This document shows, piece by piece, positions 41,644 to 48,466 of a stretch of DNA of 56,509 bases (its first letter is position 1; each line of letters begins with the position of its first letter). The notes beneath the pieces are model-generated. The model ran no database searches. It was not told the origin of the DNA and saw only the letters and a program-made list of their open reading frames with translations. A program made the position numbers and the translations under genes. The stretch covers positions 1-56,509 of the forward strand of contig CAYOFG010000009.1 of the NCBI GenBank assembly GCA_964403285.1. The letters run 5' to 3'. Origin of the DNA: WVXT01 sp964403285. GTDB taxonomy: Bacteria > UBA6262 > WVXT01.

Positions 41644-42312
41644 ATGGATAGTGTTGACGCGAGGGAAACAATCAGAATTCTCATAGCAGACGACCACGCA
41701 CTCTTCCGGGAAGGTTTGCGGAGGATATTGGAACGCGAGGAAGATATGGAAATAGTGGGAGAAGCAAATGACGGCGCCGAAGCGCTGTGGTTGGCAGATA
41801 AAGTGAAGCCAGATGTGATTCTGATGGATATTAGTCTTCCCGGCGTAAATGGGGTAAGGATTACGCACCAGATTAAGAAGAGATACAGAGAAGTTCACGT
41901 TATCATGCTATCTATGTATGAGGACATAGCCCACATTACCGAATCGTTCCAGGCAGGTGCTTCTGGCTACGTAATAAAAACTCATCCTTCAGGTGAATTG
42001 ATAAAGACTATCGGTTCGGTAGTTAAAGAAGGAGTTTCCATCCCACCCACTGTGGAGCATAAACTACTAAAGGGTATAAGGGAACCACAGTTTTTGTGCG
42101 GGATAAAAAATGTATATCTAACAAAGAAAGAAGTGAGGGTCCTCAAGTTAATGGCTTCCGGGAAAACTAATAAAGAGATTGCAAATAGGCTCTTGGTGAA
42201 TGAAAGGATAGTCAAGACCCACTTTAACCATATTTACAGGAAACTGGGGGTCAAGAACCGCGCCCAGGCAGTGGTGGAAGGCTTGAAGAGACAGTACATT
42301 AGCAAGAGTTAA
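41644..42312 (+). CDS. NarL/FixJ-family response regulator, tandem copy 3
   Basis: ATG 41644 (MDSVDARETIRILIADDHALF) aligns with the starts of copies 1 and 2 and lies one base after the kinase stop. The receiver is standard (VILMDISLPGVNG, VIKTH). The LuxR recognition helix differs: NERIVKTHFNHIYRKL against SEKTVKNHLNHI in the others, so it may read a different DNA site. The length is 222 residues. A promoter-like TTGACA (42387-42392) and a weak hairpin lie downstream. Confidence 0.94.
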   Translation: MDSVDARETIRILIADDHALFREGLRRILEREEDMEIVGEANDGAEALWLADKVKPDVILMDISLPGVNGVRITHQIKKRYREVHVIMLSMYEDIAHITESFQAGASGYVIKTHPSGELIKTIGSVVKEGVSIPPTVEHKLLKGIREPQFLCGIKNVYLTKKEVRVLKLMASGKTNKEIANRLLVNERIVKTHFNHIYRKLGVKNRAQAVVEGLKRQYISKS

Positions 42313-42525
42313 AAGATTCTGTTTTATTATTATAGGTAATGTGCATGGTATTTCCTTAAAGGCCCACTTTTTGATAGGTCCTTTTATTGACAAAAAATCT
42401 CATAAAATTATACGATAGACCTATTGCGAAAATGAAAAACTTCAGTAAAATTAATAAAACTCCCAGATTTTTCCTTCATTACCTCAATCCTGGACTTCCC
42501 CGGGATTTTGAATTCAGTAAAAAAA

Positions 42526-42708
42526 ATGAAGAAGACCAAGAAAAGAAAACTTTTCTATTGCAAGAGATGTACGGGAAAATTCTCAAAAGATTTTGTGAAG
42601 AGAGTGGACGGATATTATATTTGCTTGACCTGTGCCGGTATTGAGGAATATCTGAATGGTAAAGGCTTTTCCGATTATCCTCTTTATGGCAACAGGGAGA
42701 AAGTTTAG
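42526..42708 (+). CDS. Small zinc-ribbon protein
   Basis: A 60-residue reading frame from ATG 42526 has two CxxC pairs: FYCKRCTGKFSKDF and YYICLTCAGIEEYL. That spacing would hold one zinc ion in a rubredoxin-like knuckle pair. The start is uncertain: no Shine-Dalgarno sequence is visible, and a TTG at 42508 is in frame. A promoter candidate, TTGACA at 42387 with a weak -10 near 42410, lies upstream. Function is unknown. The well-formed motif makes it more than a chance frame. Confidence 0.6.
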   Translation: MKKTKKRKLFYCKRCTGKFSKDFVKRVDGYYICLTCAGIEEYLNGKGFSDYPLYGNREKV

Positions 42709-42718
42709 AATTAAGATC

Positions 42719-42747
42719 TTGCACTTGGAGAAGGTTTAATATACAAT
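42719..42747 (+). promoter_or_regulatory. Promoter of the riboswitch transcript
   Basis: TTGCAC (42719-42724), 17 bp and TACAAT (42742-42747) predict transcription starting near 42754, at the first stem of the c-di-GMP aptamer. Confidence 0.7.
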
Positions 42748-42750
42748 ATT

Positions 42751-42850
42751 GGAAACTCCGAAAAGGTAACTCCCGAATGATCGGGGAACAATCGGGGGAC
42801 ACAAAGCCACGGGACTTGGATGCCAGCCGAGCTGCCGAAGAGTTTCTCGG
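42751..42850 (+). promoter_or_regulatory. Cyclic di-GMP-I (GEMM) riboswitch aptamer
   Basis: The conserved GEMM core GGGGACACAAAGCCACGGG is present. It is preceded by AAAAGGTAACTCC with a hairpin (TCCCGAATGATCGGGGA) and followed by CTTGGATGCCAGCCGAGCTGCCG. AAACTC (42753) and GAGTTT (42840) can close the P1 stem. A terminator follows at once, so c-di-GMP binding should control read-through into the secreted DNRLRE protein and PorV-like genes. Whether it switches on or off cannot be read with certainty. Confidence 0.85.
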
Positions 42851-42851
42851 G

Positions 42852-42900
42852 AACCGATTTTACTATCCGGCAGGGCTGGATAATGAAATCGGTTTTTTTT
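42852..42900 (+). terminator. Expression-platform terminator of the c-di-GMP riboswitch
   Basis: AACCGATTT (42852-42860) pairs with AAATCGGTT (42886-42894), with an inner TATCC/GGATA stem and eight T at the end. The 5' arm directly follows a segment (CCGAAGAGTTTCTCGG) that overlaps the aptamer P1 strand, giving a way to compete. Confidence 0.85.
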
Positions 42901-42922
42901 AAAGAAGAAAGTGGTTAATTTT

Positions 42923-43861
42923 ATGGGGAATAAAATAAAGTTACCGTCTTTATTGGTATTCTGTGTTTTGGCTATAGCTTGCAATTTTACCCACTCTTAT
43001 GCAAAGCAACACACCATTCAGCCAGGACCGGAGAATGGGCGGGACAGCCATATTTCCAAGGGTTGTGGAGACGAGAACAAAAACTTTGGAAGCAAAGAAA
43101 GTATGGGTGTCGGGCAGCGCGATACTAAACGCGTTCTGATTCGGTTCGATCTAACGTCTATACCTCCTGATGCAATTATTTCCTCAGCAGAATTACAACT
43201 CTGTCTGGCAGAGGACTACTATTTTGACCAGAAGAGAGTGATTTATGCACATAGAATTACGGGTTTCTGGAAGGACAAAGAAGTAACCTGGAACCAGGGT
43301 ATAGAGAAGCGCAATTGGAAGATGCCAGGAGGCGACTTTGACTATGAAATAGAGAGTGCAAAAGCCCTTATTGGCAGAAACTACGGGTGGGTTTCCTGGG
43401 ACGTGACCCGCACAATAAAGGAGTGGCTGAAGGGAGAATACGTTAACTTTGGGTTCTTACTGAAGGAGCACAATTGTGACAATGATCCAATTTGGTTTCT
43501 TTCAAGCGAATTGGAGTGGGAAGCTTACCGTCCCAGATTGGTAATATCTTATGAGACAGAAGGAGTTTGTCCTGAGCCGGTCCCACCCGAACCGGTTTCT
43601 CCTGGTATCAAGGTTTATCCTAATCCCTTCAAACCGAGTGAGGGTCACACTGAAATCACATTTACTAACCTCCCCTCAGGTGCAGCGGTAAAAATATTTC
43701 ATCTTGAGGGTAGGATAATAGTGACCCTTAAAGAAGCAGCGGGGGAGGCAAAGTGGGAAGTAAAAGATATTGAGGGGAACAAAGTATCCAGCGGATTGTA
43801 TCTCTATCGTGTTGAGAGTGACAAGGGGAACCAGACGGGAAAAGTAGTAATTATCAGATGA
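42923..43861 (+). CDS. Secreted DNRLRE-domain protein with Por/FlgD-like C-terminal domain
   Basis: A signal peptide (LPSLLVFCVLAIACNFTHSYA) is followed by a DNRLRE-type domain of about 160 residues. It has RVLIRFDLTSIPPDAIISSAELQLCL, EVTWNQG, WVSWDVTRTIKEWLKGEYVNFGFLLKE and YRPRLVISY. A proline-rich linker leads to a C-terminal Ig-like domain, IKVYPNPFKPSEGHTEITFTN to SSGLYLYRVES, of the type used as a type IX sorting or FlgD-like module. It is probably a cell-surface protein. Two starts are possible, GTG 42911 and ATG 42923; neither has a clear Shine-Dalgarno. It is the first gene after the c-di-GMP riboswitch and overlaps the next start by four bases. Confidence 0.85.
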   Translation: MGNKIKLPSLLVFCVLAIACNFTHSYAKQHTIQPGPENGRDSHISKGCGDENKNFGSKESMGVGQRDTKRVLIRFDLTSIPPDAIISSAELQLCLAEDYYFDQKRVIYAHRITGFWKDKEVTWNQGIEKRNWKMPGGDFDYEIESAKALIGRNYGWVSWDVTRTIKEWLKGEYVNFGFLLKEHNCDNDPIWFLSSELEWEAYRPRLVISYETEGVCPEPVPPEPVSPGIKVYPNPFKPSEGHTEITFTNLPSGAAVKIFHLEGRIIVTLKEAAGEAKWEVKDIEGNKVSSGLYLYRVESDKGNQTGKVVIIR

Positions 43862-45006
43862 AAAACCCAAAAACAACAATGAGAAAAATTGTAACTTTGA
43901 GTCTCATTCTAATAATGTTTTTGATTGGGCAATGGTATCCATCCGTTGCTTCCACTACGGGATTAGACTTCCTTAAGATAGGTGTGGGAGCCCGCCCCCT
44001 TGCCATGGGTGAAGCCTATGTAGCGCTGGCTGATGATATTAATGCAATTTACTGGAATCCAGCCGGCCTTGCACAATTAGAGCAACCGGAAGTCGGCTTT
44101 ACGTATAACAGGTGGTTCGAAGATATCGGGTACCATTTTTTTGGTTATAGCCATCCCATTGACGACTCAGTTCTTGCTTTCAGTATATACTATTTAGGAG
44201 GGGGAGATATCGATGGTAGCGACGACGGAGGTATACCCACTGGTAATGTTAGCGCGTACGATCTCGCTTTGGCTTTTTCTTATAGTAGAAAATTAATTAA
44301 AGGGCTGTCAGGGGGAGCGAATTTTAAGTTTATAAAGGAGAAACTGGCTGATGAGGTCGCCAATGCCCTTGCCTTCGACCTGGGCGCCCTTTACAAAACC
44401 GGAGTGGACAATTTAGATGTGGGCTTCAATATCCAGAATATCGGGACAAGAATAAAATTCATTAGAGAATCTGCGAGTTTGCCTTTGAATTTCAGGGTTG
44501 GACTGGCTTACAAATTGTTTCCCACCAATCCACTGATTTTGACTTTAGACTTTAATAAATTGAACAATGAGACTATCTATCTTGGTTTAGGTGCTGAATG
44601 CTGGATTACAGACTATGCTGCTGTGAGAATTGGAGGCAAATTTGACCCCGACGTAAAAGATAAGGTGAGATTTGGCTTGGGTTTAAAGCGGAAGAATTTA
44701 CGGTTGGATTACGCTTATACACCGCACAAGATTTTGGGTGACACGCATCAGTTTAGCGTTGGTCTCTATTTCGGGAAACCGGAAGTGGGGCGGGAAAAAG
44801 AGAAGGTTATGATTGAAAAAGAAGAAGAGGCAAGGATTGCTTCTGTAATAGCCACCCTTCACGAAGAGGGAATGGCGTACCTGGAGGAGAAACGGTATAT
44901 CCGGGCAATTGGAAAGTTCAGTGAAATTCTATTGTTAGATCCTGAAGATAAGCAGGCAATAAGTATGATGAAAGAAGCAAATCGTCTTCTTCTTAAGGAA
45001 CGTTGA
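43858..45006 (+). CDS. PorV/PorQ-family outer-membrane protein with C-terminal TPR-like helices
   Basis: After a signal peptide the mature protein reads GLDFLKIGVGARPLAMGEAYVALADDINAIYWNPAGLA, the PorV/UPF0164 signature of FadL-like beta-barrels. Alternating strands follow to SVGLYFGKPE. A charged helical tail of about 70 residues contains one TPR-like repeat (GMAYLEEKRYIRAIGKFSEILLLDPEDKQA). PorV shuttles type IX cargo in Bacteroidota, and relatives occur in many candidate phyla. The coupled upstream gene ends in a Por-like domain, which fits a cargo and shuttle pair. The ATG overlaps the previous stop (ATGA). Confidence 0.85.
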   Translation: MKNPKTTMRKIVTLSLILIMFLIGQWYPSVASTTGLDFLKIGVGARPLAMGEAYVALADDINAIYWNPAGLAQLEQPEVGFTYNRWFEDIGYHFFGYSHPIDDSVLAFSIYYLGGGDIDGSDDGGIPTGNVSAYDLALAFSYSRKLIKGLSGGANFKFIKEKLADEVANALAFDLGALYKTGVDNLDVGFNIQNIGTRIKFIRESASLPLNFRVGLAYKLFPTNPLILTLDFNKLNNETIYLGLGAECWITDYAAVRIGGKFDPDVKDKVRFGLGLKRKNLRLDYAYTPHKILGDTHQFSVGLYFGKPEVGREKEKVMIEKEEEARIASVIATLHEEGMAYLEEKRYIRAIGKFSEILLLDPEDKQAISMMKEANRLLLKER

Positions 45007-45023
45007 TTGAGAGGTGGGAGAAA

Positions 45024-45791
45024 ATGAATAACGCAAACATTCTTATCGTAGACGGTAGAATCGATCTTATGGAGCCGCTTAAGGAAATTTTTGAGAGGAA
45101 GGGTTATAATGTGACTATGGTAGAGGAGGAAGATAGGGCAGTCTGGCTTTTGAAGAGGAAAAATTTCGATGTCTTGCTTACGCCTCGGCAAATACCCGGA
45201 CAAAGGGGCGCGTGGGATTTTGAGGCAATGAAGAGACTCTACCCGTCGATGGCAGTAGTAATAGTGAATTCTACGGGTGAGAAGAAAGAGATGTTTGAGA
45301 TGGGAGAATCAAAAATAGAAGCGGTGGTGGATAAACCTTTCAACGTGCAGAAGCTCGTGGATACCATTGAGTTCATACTTGAGGCCCCTTCCGTGTTGAT
45401 AGTTAACCATAGGGTACGAGATTGGGAGGCTTTGAGGGACATGTTGGGAGAAAGAAGGTGCCGGGCTTTAGTCGCTGAGAACAGAGACGAAACCATTGAC
45501 ATGGTGCGGGAAAATAATTTTGACGTCATACTTCTGGATGTGGGGGTGGCAGAAGGAGATAGTATAGAAATCCTAGAGACAGTCAAAAAGATTAAACCAG
45601 GTATAGAAGTAATAATGATGATTGACTATGCTTCAGTGAGCCTTGTAGGAGATTTTTTAAAGAGGGGAGCTTATACCTGTTTATATAAGCCTTTCCTGGA
45701 CATAGAAAAATTAGTTAAAGTGATAAAAGAAGTACAAAGCCAAAAAAAGACATATCCCACCCTAACACACATGGAATCTCTCCGCAGTTGA
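45024..45791 (+). CDS. Double receiver-domain protein, first receiver degenerate
   Basis: Two receiver-like domains lie in tandem, about 255 residues, with no output domain. The first (NILIVDGRIDLMEPL) lacks the phospho-acceptor: the usual LLD position reads VLLTPRQIPG. Its acidic pair is also changed (VDG). The second (VLIVNHRVRDWEAL) keeps Asp in VILLDVGVAEGD and Lys in LYKPFLD, but its acidic pair is missing. At least the first domain is probably a pseudo-receiver acting by protein contact. I chose ATG 45024, with GGGAG three bases upstream, over TTG 45003. It lies between the PorV-like gene and the diguanylate cyclase. Confidence 0.8.
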   Translation: MNNANILIVDGRIDLMEPLKEIFERKGYNVTMVEEEDRAVWLLKRKNFDVLLTPRQIPGQRGAWDFEAMKRLYPSMAVVIVNSTGEKKEMFEMGESKIEAVVDKPFNVQKLVDTIEFILEAPSVLIVNHRVRDWEALRDMLGERRCRALVAENRDETIDMVRENNFDVILLDVGVAEGDSIEILETVKKIKPGIEVIMMIDYASVSLVGDFLKRGAYTCLYKPFLDIEKLVKVIKEVQSQKKTYPTLTHMESLRS

Positions 45792-45799
45792 TCCCTGAA

Positions 45800-45885
45800 G
45801 AGATCACTGAGAAAACCTTTCACATTTGCCGGGACGCGAAAGACACGTTAGAGCATAGTTATAGCTGGTAAGATTAAAATGGATT
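45800..45885 (+). promoter_or_regulatory. Possible degenerate GEMM-like element before the GGDEF gene
   Basis: The spacer before the diguanylate cyclase contains GAGAAAACC, then GGGACGCGAAAGACACG, then TATAGCTGGTAAG. This recalls the order of GEMM-I landmarks (AAACC, GACGCAAAGCCACGG, TAGCCGGGTTACC), but several key bases differ and no terminator follows. I rate it only as a lead. Confidence 0.2.
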
Positions 45886-45901
45886 ATGAAGGAGAATCTC
45901 A

Positions 45902-47659
45902 ATGAAAGGAAGAGGAATAAAACTTACAGGTGGCATCTTACTATTTGTTTCACTTATTGTTTCAATTAGTGTTCAGCCCGCCCATATGCAAAGTTTGCAG
46001 ACGCAAGGGGAAAAATATTATTTTGAACAAGGTCTCAAGTATTACAGGACGGAAGAGTATGAGCTTGCCCTGGAAAATTTCCTCCTGGCTCTGGAGTTGA
46101 ATCCAAAAAATAAATTAGCTCTGGAATACGTCAATACGATAGGAAATGAACTGAAGAAAAAAGAAGAGCAGCAACTTCTCGCCCAGGCCATTAAGGATTA
46201 TGATGAACGGAATTACGAAGCTGCTATCAGCAAGCTTGTGCAGGTTCTGGATTTGAATCCAAGAAATCGGCAAGCAATAGATTATATACAGGAGATTAGG
46301 AGAGAAACAAATCGGATTGAGGAGGGAAAGACTGGGGTTATAGCTGAGGGGGAAAAGCCAGAAGCAGAAAAACCAATAAGCCCTGATATATCCAAGATGG
46401 CTGAGGATATTGAAATAATCAAAAGAGAAATTGTTAGAAAGAAAGTTGGAGAACCGGAGGAACCGCCTCCCGTGATTGCTGAAAGGGGATTTCCTCCCGT
46501 GATTGTTAAAAAAGAGTTACCCCCGGTGATTTCTGAAAAGCGGACTTCGATTATTATGGGCAAACATATTGCCCTGTTTTTCCTCTTTGCTGGCGCGCTT
46601 GTTGGTGCGTTCTTTGCATATAAGACGAGGATGTCGAAAAAGCGGGAATCGTCAGATAGGAACCTGAAGCTACTGGAAAATCTTAGCAAGACCGCCACTA
46701 CTGCCGAGCATAAGGGAGAAATTATGGACACTATTCTTAAGGCTTTCATGAGTACAGTGGAGGCAAAGTCAGGGGCATTATTAACTGTTGAAGATAAAAC
46801 AGGAGATTTGATTTTAGGAACTGGGGTAGATGTTAAGCCCGGCCTCCCCGGGGACTTCGGGTTTAATAAAGACAGCCCTATTTTTGCGGAAATAGCGAGA
46901 ATTACAAATCCTATCTGTGGCGACGAGATTCTGCAAGATTCTACGTATGAGAATTTATTACTGTTCAAGGAGAAGCCAGCCAAGCCCTCTTCTTTGTTAG
47001 TTGTTCCATTAACTTACAAAAATCGGAATGTAGGAATAGTTCTTTTAAGTTCTAAAAGGTCCAGAAGAAATTATTTACGAGAATACCGGGGGATAGTAGA
47101 AACGCTTGCCAACCAGGCTGCAATAATTGTTTCCAATATCACTTATGGTCGTCAAATAATTGTAGATGGTTTGACCGGCCTTTATGTACAGTGGTTCTTT
47201 TATCAATGTCTGGAGAAAGAGATCTCCCGAGCTGAGAGGCAAAATTTATCTTTGGCTCTTCTAATGTTGGATCTGGACCATTTTAAGCAGTTCAATGATA
47301 CTTACGGGCATCCCATGGGCGATAAAGCTTTAGTGAAAGTTGCTGAGATTCTTAGAAAAGACCTTCGCGACATCGATACAGTTGCTCGGTATGGTGGGGA
47401 GGAATTCGCCATAATTTTGCCCGGAGTAGATGAAAAATTAGCTCTCAGGACGTCTGAAAGGATCAGGAAAGGTCTGGAAGATTATCGCTTTAAAGTAGTT
47501 AATGGTAAGTTCCGACTGACTCTGAGTATCGGGATTTCTCTTTATGAAAAGGGCGTAGGTGCTGAGGAGATGGTGACAAGGGCAGACAAGGCTCTGTACT
47601 GGGTTAAACAGCACGGCAGGAATCAAGTTAAGTCCTGGACAAGTCTTTTGCGGGGATAA
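45902..47659 (+). CDS. Membrane diguanylate cyclase with TPR, GAF and GGDEF domains
   Basis: The 585-residue protein has an N-terminal signal or anchor (GILLFVSLIVSISVQP), two to three TPR-like units (residues 35-130), a linker with three PPVI repeats (189-209), a membrane segment at 222-240 (HIALFFLFAGALVGAFFAY), a GAF domain (about 260-410) and a C-terminal GGDEF domain. The catalytic motif is RYGGEEF. An RxxD inhibitory site (RDID) lies five residues before GGEEF, so the product should inhibit it. FDLD-type LDLDHFKQFND is intact. TPR outside and cyclase inside suggest transmembrane sensing. AAGGAG precedes ATG 45902. Its product could act on the riboswitch at 42751. Confidence 0.92.
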   Translation: MKGRGIKLTGGILLFVSLIVSISVQPAHMQSLQTQGEKYYFEQGLKYYRTEEYELALENFLLALELNPKNKLALEYVNTIGNELKKKEEQQLLAQAIKDYDERNYEAAISKLVQVLDLNPRNRQAIDYIQEIRRETNRIEEGKTGVIAEGEKPEAEKPISPDISKMAEDIEIIKREIVRKKVGEPEEPPPVIAERGFPPVIVKKELPPVISEKRTSIIMGKHIALFFLFAGALVGAFFAYKTRMSKKRESSDRNLKLLENLSKTATTAEHKGEIMDTILKAFMSTVEAKSGALLTVEDKTGDLILGTGVDVKPGLPGDFGFNKDSPIFAEIARITNPICGDEILQDSTYENLLLFKEKPAKPSSLLVVPLTYKNRNVGIVLLSSKRSRRNYLREYRGIVETLANQAAIIVSNITYGRQIIVDGLTGLYVQWFFYQCLEKEISRAERQNLSLALLMLDLDHFKQFNDTYGHPMGDKALVKVAEILRKDLRDIDTVARYGGEEFAIILPGVDEKLALRTSERIRKGLEDYRFKVVNGKFRLTLSIGISLYEKGVGAEEMVTRADKALYWVKQHGRNQVKSWTSLLRG

Positions 47660-47693
47660 TCGCAAGATAAAAACAGACTGGTAGATCTAAATT

Positions 47694-47724
47694 GACCACC
47701 GGGGCTCTCCCCTGGTGGTTTTTT
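47694..47724 (+). terminator. Rho-independent terminator after the GGDEF gene
   Basis: ACCACCGGGG and CCCTGGTGGT pair around a short CT-rich loop, followed by a run of T. Confidence 0.85.
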
Positions 47725-47731
47725 ATTGATA

Positions 47732-47760
47732 TTGACAAACATAATTAAATCTGGTATAAA
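47732..47760 (+). promoter_or_regulatory. Promoter of tRNA-Ser(GCU)
   Basis: TTGACA (47732-47737), exactly 17 bp, TATAAA (47755-47760). Transcription would start about 37 bp before the tRNA. Confidence 0.85.
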
Positions 47761-47803
47761 TAAAACGTTAATTGCTATTTTATTTTTAATTCAGCCTATA
47801 AAC

Positions 47804-47893
47804 GGAGAGGTACCCAAGTGGCTGAAGGGGCGGGTTTGCTAAACCTGTAGTCCCGAGATTTCGGGAGCGTGAGTTCGAATCTCACCCTCTCCG
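47804..47893 (+). tRNA. tRNA-Ser (anticodon GCU)
   Basis: Acceptor arms GGAGAGG and CCTCTCC pair, with G as discriminator. The anticodon loop TTGCTAA contains GCT. The long variable arm (CCCGAGATTTCGGG hairpin) and the T arm GTGAG-TTCGAAT-CTCAC are class II features. No CCA is encoded. Its 3' end recurs exactly at 48014-48031. Confidence 0.96.
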
Positions 47894-48149
47894 TTTGATT
47901 CACAGGAGAGATTCGAAGCCCGCGAACGCCGACCTATGGGAGGAAAAGCCCTGGAAGGGTGGAAGTGAGCGGGCAGCCACAGGAGCGAGGGAGAAAGGGG
48001 AGAGCGACGAGGAGAATCTCACCCTCTCCGTTGATTCACAGGAGGGGTCGCTGGAGCGACGAATAAGGAGCTCCGGGTAGCGACGGGCGCGAGACGGTGA
48101 GCGCCCCGGGGTCCGAAGGACCGAAGCCCGCGAACGCCGACCGGAAAAA
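47877..48149. repeat. GC-rich tRNA-Ser-linked element, copy B
   Basis: Same plan as copy A at 36372-36716. GAATCTCACCCTCTCCGT (47877-47894, this tRNA's 3' end) recurs at 48014-48031, an offset of 137 bp as in copy A. TGATTCACAGGAG follows both. GAAGCCCGCGAACGCCGACC occurs at 47915 and 48123. The GTCGCT/AGCGAC stem now encloses CTGGAGC/GCTCCGG instead of TCCCGAT/ATCGGGA, with the GAATAA loop kept; GGTCC/GGACC has a different loop. It passes directly into a GGGGTCA repeat. Confidence 0.85.
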
Positions 48150-48240
48150 GGGGTCAGAGTCATTTTTCAAAGATTAGTTGTCGGGGGATATCCTCAATAA
48201 GGTTTGAAACAAAAGGGAACGAGAAAATCACTCTGACCCC
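48150..48240. repeat. 91-bp element with GGGGTCAGAGT terminal inverted repeats
   Basis: GGGGTCAGAGTCATTTT (48150-48166) and AAAATCACTCTGACCCC (48224-48240) are the same ends as in the 170-bp element at 33041-33210, with an unrelated interior. Same ends with different interiors resemble non-autonomous elements. Confidence 0.8.
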
Positions 48241-48257
48241 TTTTTTAAAAAAAACAC

Positions 48258-48286
48258 TTGACAAAATGGAGGAATTTAGGTAACAT
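48258..48286 (+). promoter_or_regulatory. Promoter candidate for rplJ-rplL-rpoBC
   Basis: TTGACA (48258-48263), 17 bp, TAACAT (48281-48286). The -10 box is weak. Transcription would begin just before the L10 leader. Confidence 0.5.
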
Positions 48287-48315
48287 TATAAATTTAGGAA
48301 GTCAATTTATAATAG

Positions 48316-48368
48316 GTCGAAGACAGTAGGCGTCCGCTTTTGCGGATTAAATCTTGCCTACCGAGATC
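48316..48368 (+). promoter_or_regulatory. Ribosomal protein L10 leader
   Basis: The sequence has CGAAGACAGTAGGC, a GTCCGCTTTTGCGGAT hairpin, then TTGCCTACCGAGATC. GTAGGC pairs with GCCTAC, giving the kink-turn-like L10(L12)4 binding site. It matches the known L10 leader motif and lies upstream of rplJ, so L10 should repress its own operon. Confidence 0.85.
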
Positions 48369-48385
48369 AGATAAGTGCAAAAATA

Positions 48386-48413
48386 AAACTTCTCTGTCTG
48401 GGGAAGTTTTTTT
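48386..48413 (+). terminator. Attenuator terminator of the L10 leader
   Basis: AAACTTC and GAAGTTT pair (with more pairing inside), followed by a T-run. It is the likely attenuator controlled by the L10 leader. Confidence 0.75.
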
Positions 48414-48414
48414 A

Positions 48415-48436
48415 TCGCCTGAAAAGGCGAATTTTT
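48415..48436 (+). terminator. Second terminator-like hairpin before rplJ
   Basis: TCGCCT-GAAA-AGGCGA with a GNRA-type loop, followed by ATTTTTT. It directly follows the first, about 30 bp before the rplJ start. Confidence 0.65.
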
Positions 48437-48466
48437 TCTCTTAATTTTTGCAGTTTGGGGGTAAGA

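Noticed and set aside
46282..46983. 233-codon frame on the minus strand
   Set aside because: It is antisense to the GAF/TPR part of the GGDEF gene and shows no recognisable features.
47895..48080. 61-codon frame in tRNA-linked element copy B
   Set aside because: It is not conserved as protein in copy A, where small length changes shift the frame.
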